DNA from: Marisa cornuarietis
Taxonomy: Eukaryota > Mollusca > Gastropoda > Architaenioglossa > Ampullariidae
Direction of reading: 5' to 3'
Assembly (NCBI GenBank): GCA_004794655.1
Contig: SMMW01000496.1
Coordinates: forward strand, 331,576-395,575
Length of the DNA: 64,000 bases
Position 1 is the stretch's first letter; each line of letters opens with the position of its first letter. Shown here in pieces: positions 13,001 to 22,000 of this stretch. Position numbers and translations under genes: made by a program. The notes beneath the pieces are model-generated. The model was given only the letters and a program-made list of their open reading frames with translations. It had not been told where the DNA came from and made no database searches.

Positions 13001-16000
13001 TTCACAGTTAACCTCTGTAATCAATTCATTCTGCTCTTTCTTTTTTTTTTTTACCACTCCTCATATACTTACTGCAGATTTGTATTTTATGTGTAAAGAA
13101 TACTGCCACATATCACTATTAATTTTGTGTTTTAAGATTACATTCTGCAAATAATTTAACTCCATCAATATATAAATTGTTCAGATATCCTAGTTAAGCG
13201 AGAGATTAATTAATAGTGCTTGTTGTTATCTTCTGCACTGAAAAAGACTTACCTAAAACAGCACGGTCCTGTAAGACAGCTTTTCAATAGACAATTAGAC
13301 ATTAACACAAGATACTGTCTTGCTGCAGCTGATAATGTGCCTAGTTAGCTGTTTTATTTTTCTGTTCATTGGTAGTTAATGCTGTAAGGGAAACAAGGTA
13401 AAGCTAAAGGTTGTCACATAACCTTTTTCTCTGGAACAGCTATACATGAGGGTGTGCCGATCTCCTTTACCTGGCTGCCTTATCTTCCCCAAACCTCTCT
13501 GGGGTCAGGTACCCATTCCAGCCAGCTGGGTTGAGTGGGAGAAGTGAGCTGTGCTACACAGACATCGAACCGGGGCACCTTTCTGTTCGAACGCCAGTAA
13601 TCTAACTTCCTCCAGGAGGGAAGTAAATGCTGCATTTACAAGCTGAATAAGTTTTCTCCAAGTTACTTCCCTTGGCTCATGACAGGCTATTTGGCTTTTT
13701 GATTTTATGAAATTGTAATTTCTTTGTGGTGAAACGAACGAAACACGTACAGCTGGGGCAATGTACCATGTTTTCTGACAGTTTGTTGTGGCAAAGTCAT
13801 TAGAATTACTACACATCTTGTGATTTTGCCTCATTCTGATAATCTGGATTCAAGTTAGCTGATTACAGTTCACTTGAGTGAATAAATCACTGGAATTTTT
13901 TTTACAAACTACCAAATTTCCACTGTGGCCCTACTTCATAAATCCATTTTTAAAAATAAGTTTCAAGTAAGCTGATATGTGTGAATTTTCTAAAAGAATA
14001 ATACCTGCTATTGCCTTAAACAGTTAATTTTTACTTACTTTGAAAATAAAATATATTTTTACATTTAGTTAATTTGCTAAATATTTTTGGAAAATTACCA
14101 AATTGTGGCAACCTGAAGTAGACATTTATTCTGAAAGGAAGGTGACTGATAAGACTTAAAAGATTAAAACAACTAAAAGAGATTGCAACAGCACTAAATA
14201 TCAGCACATCATGGTACTATTTCTCTCCCCATCAAAGGCAGTAACATTTCGGAAACTGGGCATCATTAATGAATTTTTATTATGTCAATGTGTGTAGATG
14301 TTTAGACATGCAACTGAATATCAAAACATGAAAGCTGAAAGCCATGCATCAAACCATTTTTTCGGGGGGTCCAACACCTCTGAGATTTTCTCCCCCCCTC
14401 CAAAAAAGAGTTCCATTTCCTCAGGTGTACTCACCCATCAGGGGATAGAGTCTGTGCCTACATATATCTACACCAAGTCAAAAGGTTTACAAAAAGAAAA
14501 GATTACAATTGGGCTCTTTCAATCATTTTGTACAATTGTATGCATTGTTTCCATATAAAAAAAAATTTAACAACAGCAAATCTACCTTCTTTTAACTATA
14601 GTAAGCGAAGGTGAATGCTGTAAGCATGAACAATGTAAAGAACATAGGTTATAGAATAAATGGTTTCTGTACAACTGCCAACATGACAAGAAATAAAATA
14701 AGCTTTTGGCATATAATGTCCTTAATATTTGAGTATGAAATACTGGTGATGTGAAATCTTTTAAAATACAAATTATACCATAAATTTATGCCTCAACTGA
14801 CATTCTGTATGTACACACAATATATATATATATATACATAAACACCTTAGAAAGAGTAAATTATCTTTTGACTTGTTGGCCAGTTCTTAAGACATATTTT
14901 TGAGAATTATTTTAAGAATTAATCATGCTAGGTAGCCCGGTGGTAAGCATGCTTGAGTATGCAGAAGACCTCCAGTTTATGGCCAACTGTACAACAAGAT
15001 TCTCCCTAGAAATGGCTACCCAATTTATCAGACATTAGGTAAGAAAAGGAAAGTTCTGGGCTTGGCCATACTTCAGACATGGTGAACCACTTACATTTAC
15101 TGCCCAAGAGCTTAAAGGATTCTTCACCTTTATCTTGCTAGCAGTCTAGCATGCTATCACTTTTACTGCCTTTTGCACTTTTGCACGAAAACCAAAAACA
15201 ACATGAATTCATGTATATGTAAACAAAGTGCACTTACCCTTGTATTCACTGGAAATCCCGAGTCCAGTAAAAAACGAACTATTGAAACATGACCATTAAA
15301 AGCTGCTTGGTGTAGGGGTGATGGCTGACCAGCTGCATGGGCAAGCAACTCAGGGCGCCCTGTCACAAGTGTGCGAACCACATCGGTTTTGCCATATTGT
15401 GCTGCTAAGTCCAGAGCCGACCGCTCAGAGAGTGTACGGTAGGTGGGGTCTGCTTTATTCTAACAAATAGGAGTTAAAATATACATAATAATAATAATGA
15501 AGTATTTTATAGCACATATTCACACCCATAGAGAGCATGCATATAACATCAAGCACATGATATAATGCATCAATTTACACAAACAACATATAAAAAAATT
15601 CAAAGACTAATACTTCTTAAATATATTAAATAAATTATATCAGTTCATCTCATTTGTGAGTGTGTGCATGTGTGCACAACTACATTGACAGAAATGCATA
15701 TGCGAGAAAACAGGCTGGAATCTATTGTTATTTTCAATAACCCCCAATTTTTATATTACAGAGAAAGAAAAAGGAAAAATGGCCTAAATTTGTGCATCTG
15801 CACATTATGAAAAGGTAAATCCAAACGCACACATTCTCTTTCACATATGACTTTAAGCCCCTCTGAAGTCATCATTCTTTCGAACATCTTAAATTCTATT
15901 CAAATTTAATAATGCAATACATAAAAGGTTTAGCCCTTACTTAAAAAAAACTGAATAAACCTTTTACTTCCTGCATCACTAAATTTAAAGTGGCATTTGA

Positions 16001-19000
16001 GATTATTGTAATTGTTCTCTCCCAGCTCTGCTGCTTTTTTTATACTTAAACTTCAAAGAACACACAGTCTACTGCTTTATCACTAATCGGTATCAAAAAA
16101 TTTTCGGTAAGGAAGTCTGAAGGCTTATATCAACTGTAGCTGTCACATTCTGATAGAGCAGGACCTCTATCACAACTTCACAGACAACTTACAGACTTTG
16201 AAAAGGTTTTTGACAGTCTTGCATAAAGGGTTATGGCATGTGATGCAAAAATTCAACATCAAAGAGGGTTTCATACAACCGCTGTATAGGAGCTGGATAA
16301 CCAAATAGGACCCTTAATACAACAGAACGCATCCACCAAGGGTGCCTCCTATAACCCATGCTGTTCAACATCTTGGAGAACATCATACATGAAACCCTTC
16401 ATGACCATCCCATTTCCATTTCCATCGGTGGAAGACCGATTTGCAACCTAGGCTTTGCAGACAACATCAACATAACAGCAGGCGATAATACCTGCAAGAC
16501 CTTAGCAACAGACAGTTCAAACACATATGTAATGGAGACCAGCAATGCCAAAAGTAGTCATGGTCATTGGCCATGACGAAGCAGAGATCTAAATGAACCA
16601 GGTACAGCTGGAAGAGGTAAACAGTCCTAAGTACTTAGGAGCCACCCTCTCCAAACATGGCAGCTCTATGACAGATCTCCTCCTCCATATCACGACAGCA
16701 ACAGCAGCAAAGGACAGAGTGTGGTGCAGCCATTACATCAGGTTTGCTATGAAGTGTAATCTGTATATGTCCTTCTTAGTACCGATCCTGCTTCATGGAT
16801 GTGAAACGTGAACACTGCTTGCAGAAAGGAGAATCCAGGCATTTGAGGACAAGTGCCTGAGGAGGCTGCTCCAGATCTTGTACAAAGAACATAAAACCAA
16901 TGACTTTGTATGAAGTAAGGTTGCCACACTTACAGGACACCAGGAAACCCTACTTGCAACAGTCAAGCAGCACAAGTTCGTCTAATTTAACCATGTGACC
17001 CGGCACGACACCTTGTCGAAAATTGTTCTTCTAGGTAGTTGATGCTGTGGTGGCCACAGGAAGAACTGGCTTTCAAATGTGAAGGAGTGGACTGGTTATC
17101 CTGTGCAGGACCTGCTCACTATACCCCAAAACAGGTGTGGGTGGTGGGGGGAGCCCTATCAGTAGCTGCATCTATCTATGTGTGCTTCCCTCAAAGATGG
17201 ACAGTCCAGTCAGCGCCAGTCACCAAAACAGTGAAGGTTGGCTGTCCTGGAATACTTGTCTCATTCTCCATGCCTGCTGCTTGATATATTACACCTCATG
17301 CAAACATTTTGTTTAAACCACTAACCCAAGGTAGATAAACACTTAAAACATCAATTGCAATTGCTGGTTGAGCAAGATGAGTACTGACAATGATATCTAG
17401 AATCATTTGGCACTTGCTAAGCTCTTCATTTGAAATTCGTTTCTGATAACTGGCACTGACATGAGGAAACAGATAAAAGAAATTTTAAACAATGCTGTCA
17501 ATCTTGTTTTGATAGCAAAAAAAAAAAAAAACAGAAAGTGAGTAGAAATCTTTTTAACCTGGGGGATTTCAGCTATTTGAGCCATTATACAGAGGATCAA
17601 AAACTGCATTTTTGATGTGCACCAAGCAAAAAAGCATCAAGCACAGCCAGGAGCGCCAAAACACTAAAATACTTGTATGCAAGAAACACCATCAGCTGAA
17701 GAAGGGCCCTATGGAAAATACATGAACTACCATCTGACGTACTGAACATTTACAATAAAGATTAGCAAAAGTCCACCTTTCTAAGAAAGCAGCACAGCTA
17801 ATGTTATTACCTTTAAAAGAAGAGTAACTACATCCAGGTGACCATGTTGAGCAGCAAAATGAAGTGGCGTTTCCCCCTCAGTTGTCTGAAATAATAAAAA
17901 AATAATGTGAAGATGTGTACAGCATGAAGGCATGTTCACACCAGAGCACGTGCAATGCACTTGATAAAAAAAGACTTATTTATCCCTTCAGGGCAATAAG
18001 ATGCAGCTCTATATGAAATCACAACAACAAAATAGCAATACTACAACACATTCATATCCGTTACACCAAACAGACTTTCATACAACCATGGTTCAGGCTT
18101 GCATATGATCTACGTTCATTTGTACACAGTAGCGTTCAGAAGCTGCACGGCCAGAATGATGGACACCCTCAATCTGTTGGTCCCTGCAGGTACACAGAAT
18201 TGGCGTCCCGACAGTTGATGAAGCTTTCCCAACAGACATGCCTGTCATTGCGTAGAATTGCAGACACTTTCAGAAGCGTCTGCCTGATAAACAGAGTCTG
18301 AAGATCATTCTAGGCTGTCCCAATAACTCTGAAGCAGGTGTATACAACACGATGTAAGCTGCTCTTGTCCTTCACTGATAAGAAGGTTCAGAACTCAGCT
18401 GCTCGTCTCGTTTTTCGGACTCGCAAACGTGATCATGTCTCACCACTTCTTCGCTCTCTTCATTGGCTACCAGTTAAAGCTAGAATAGACTACAAGCTCT
18501 CAACTCTCTGCTATGGTTTCTTCGAAGGTCACTCCCCCAGCTACTTTAATGAAATCTTGTCTGTCAAAACTCCTGCCCGAAACCTTCGCTCCTCATCAGA
18601 CTCCCGCATTTTATCCCTCCCTCTCACAAAGACAGTCACATACGGACAACGGATGTTCTCCCTTTGTGCTACTCAGCAGTGGAACTCTCTACCACATCAC
18701 ATTCGCCACTCAGCCTCAAAGGCTGCATCCAAACGCTCTCTTAAAACATATCTTTTTACAAAGTACTATTCCTGACTTGTACCTCATCTTTATGTTGTTC
18801 AGTGTCCCTATGTGTACCTCACTGTCTATTGGTTGTTATGTTTCTTTCTATCAAATTGTACTGCGCAGAGAGTGAGATCTATCTTACTCATGATTCTGCG
18901 CATTATGTTCTCATTATTATTATTATAAGCTGTTATAAAAACAGATAAATGAAGACAGCACATTCTCTATATGTAAAACAGATCAAGAAATCTCTGGGAT

Positions 19001-22000
19001 ATAGAGAAAGACTTCAGCTTCCAGAGAAGGAATAGGTGCTGTAGAACCTTTTTTATGATAGCTTGAGTGTTGGTATACCAGCCAAGTCTCCCGTCAAAGA
19101 TGGTGCCCAGGTATTTATATATATATATATATTGACAATTTCCACTTTCTTGTCATGGATGAAAGTTATGGGACTTGGTGGAGAATTTGATGGAAATTAA
19201 AGACACTCTTATTGGTCTCACATTAAGTTCTAAGAAATTGTCATACCAGGAAATAATTTCATCCAAAGGCTATACCATGGGTATTTACTGACCCACTAAG
19301 AAAAGAGAGCCATGCAAAATCATCAGAGAATTTGACAAGGTATTGACCTACAGGGTTACTGTGAAAGCTTTTGGTATACAGAACAAACAAAAACACAGCC
19401 TTGGGGTGGTCAGGTGCACATTGTGATGGAGTCAGAAAAAGTGCCATTGACAAGTACTCCCTGCTGCCTGTTAACCAGAAAGTGAATGATCCATAATGGT
19501 CAAGGAAAAACTCGTCAAGGAGTCTTGAGACAAGAGTAAATGCGAAATCAAACTACACCACTGGTGAATCAAGTAATAATAAGAAACTTTCTGCAAATAA
19601 ACAAAGATAGTTGTGGAACCAGTCAATACAACAATTCACTCATTATAATCCTCAAAACCAGACTACTGTTATACAATAAAATCTAAGTGGCAACTTCTAC
19701 CATATTTGTCTGGACATGGCAGATTAAAAGTAAAATATCTAAGCAATGCATCACCATCACCACCAGTGCCACACTACACTGTATGTATCACCATTTCAAA
19801 CTCAATAAACAAAAGATAACATTTATTAACTTAATCTTTCACCCAAGCTTGAGAAGATAAACTTTCAAATGTCTGCAGATTTCATGTAGCTATAGAAATT
19901 TTCCTTATCATTTTTATGATTCCTTGAGCAAATCTCTAGTATTTCTACCAGATAGATACACACATCTGCAGATGCATACACTGTCCACCCACATCCTGTA
20001 ATGCAAACACACATGCACGCACACACAGCTTTTGCTGCATTTATTCCCATCACATAAAGTATATCACATAAGATGTTTCCAGCTGCACTAATTAGTGATG
20101 TCCTACTATGAATAGGAGCAAAAACCACACTACACCTGTACATTGACAATGGACTTGTCAGGAGAGCTGTCCAATAAAAGTTCACAAATAGGGGCATGTC
20201 CATTCCAGGCAGCTAGATGAAGAGGCGTACATCCTTTGCTGTCTACCTCTACAACGGAGGCTTTTGCTGTCAGCAGTGCCACAACCACGTCCCTGCAAAA
20301 CAACAAGATGATCTGCAGGCATGCTGGTTGAGATGAACTTCAGTGCAACTGTTTATTGGAAATAATTTTCATCTGAAAACAGTCCGCATGCTTTGAAAAA
20401 AAGGCAGTGTCTACAAAATGTTTATCTAGACTATAAATAGTAAAACATAAACATGGGTTATCAGGATTTAAAAGCAGTATGGGCTTCACAAACTGTGAAC
20501 TTGCACTGCAAGCATATGAAAAGCAGAGCCCAACCCTCCCCTCAAATCACTGTTCCTCTTTCACCTACCTGATAAATCAAGTACCTAGTGCTGGTGTGTG
20601 TACAAAAGGAGGGGGGGATCTCCAGTCACTGGCCCAATCACAGATGCCACTAAACTACAATATATTAATGTTTTCTATATCCAAAGCATCAGTGATTAAT
20701 CTGACTAGTTGATAGGGCATGGTTCTGAATATCTGAATGTGTTCTCGCTGTGTGTGGACGCTGCCCTGTGACGTGGAGGAGACGGCCCGCTACACACCCA
20801 CATTTTGTCGTCATCTTATTTTGACGTCAGCACCTTCAGCTGTCCACAGGCCAGGATTTGGCGCTATACAAGCCAACATCATTATTATTATATTATTATT
20901 ATGTGAAGAAAGGATTAGACTCAAAGAATAAAAGAAACCATTATAACTTCCCTTCAACCTACTCTTGCAGCAAGCAAAGATTAATTAATTAGGAGAGATT
21001 TTTTTTGTTCCTTCCACCAACCTTACTGGTCAGTTCTTGTTTAGGCGGGGGAGGGGTGTAGGGGGATTGGTGTTTTACCCCGAGCCAGGATCTAAGACTA
21101 TATCATAGCAAAGCAGCCAGCCCTGCAAACAGATGCCACATGCAGAGAAAGAACAGCCTGCCCAAGATGAAATTTAAACCCAGGGCAGCCAATCTTTACT
21201 GCATTGGTGACAGGCGCTAACCGTTGCACCACCAGACTGACTCTATTCTTGCTGACTTTTCTGCAGAGACTGTACTTTTACATATTTCTGAAACTTTTGT
21301 AAGAACTTTCTGTTTTGACTGGGGAATAATGACAACTTATTTAAACATATTTCCTTTTCTATCCAAGAGACTTCCACACCATTTTTCCTGCTTTTTATTC
21401 TTTCAGTTTCATTATATTACTCCTCTCAATTTAATTTTTTGTCTTTTTCCTGGTTTCTGTGTCACACTTGTTAGTTTCACTTGCTTTTCTCCTTGAAATC
21501 ACAGACCTGAGATTTCATTTCTCACACTGTAGCCACCTTGTTTTTCCATCACACTGTCATAGATTGTGATGGTGTCATTAGTTTTAAAAGGGATAGATTT
21601 ATCCCCTTCAGTAGTTTTCAGCTTCTTATAATTTCTCACACAACGTGACACAGTCAGTTATCATTCTTCTGGAAGTGACTGAAGGTGATAATCAGCAAGC
21701 TCCAGCTTAAAGGCCAAACTTCCTTAGAAAGAATAATTCAACGTTATTCAATGGAAGGAGGTAAGGAGCAATCGTGGTGTCGGCTACCCCAGTGGTTACT
21801 AACTGTTCTATCTGCCCTCACAAGTACCTTTACCTCCCATTACCGGGGTGGGCCACTCTTTCCTTCAGAGGCTGAAAGTTCGGCCTTTAACTGTTGGGTA
21901 TAATGTAACGGTCTATACACATTCATCATATTAGTAAAGCATCGCCCTTTGAAGCTGGATTATTCTACACAGTGCTCTATCTGTTGTTCACACTGATTTC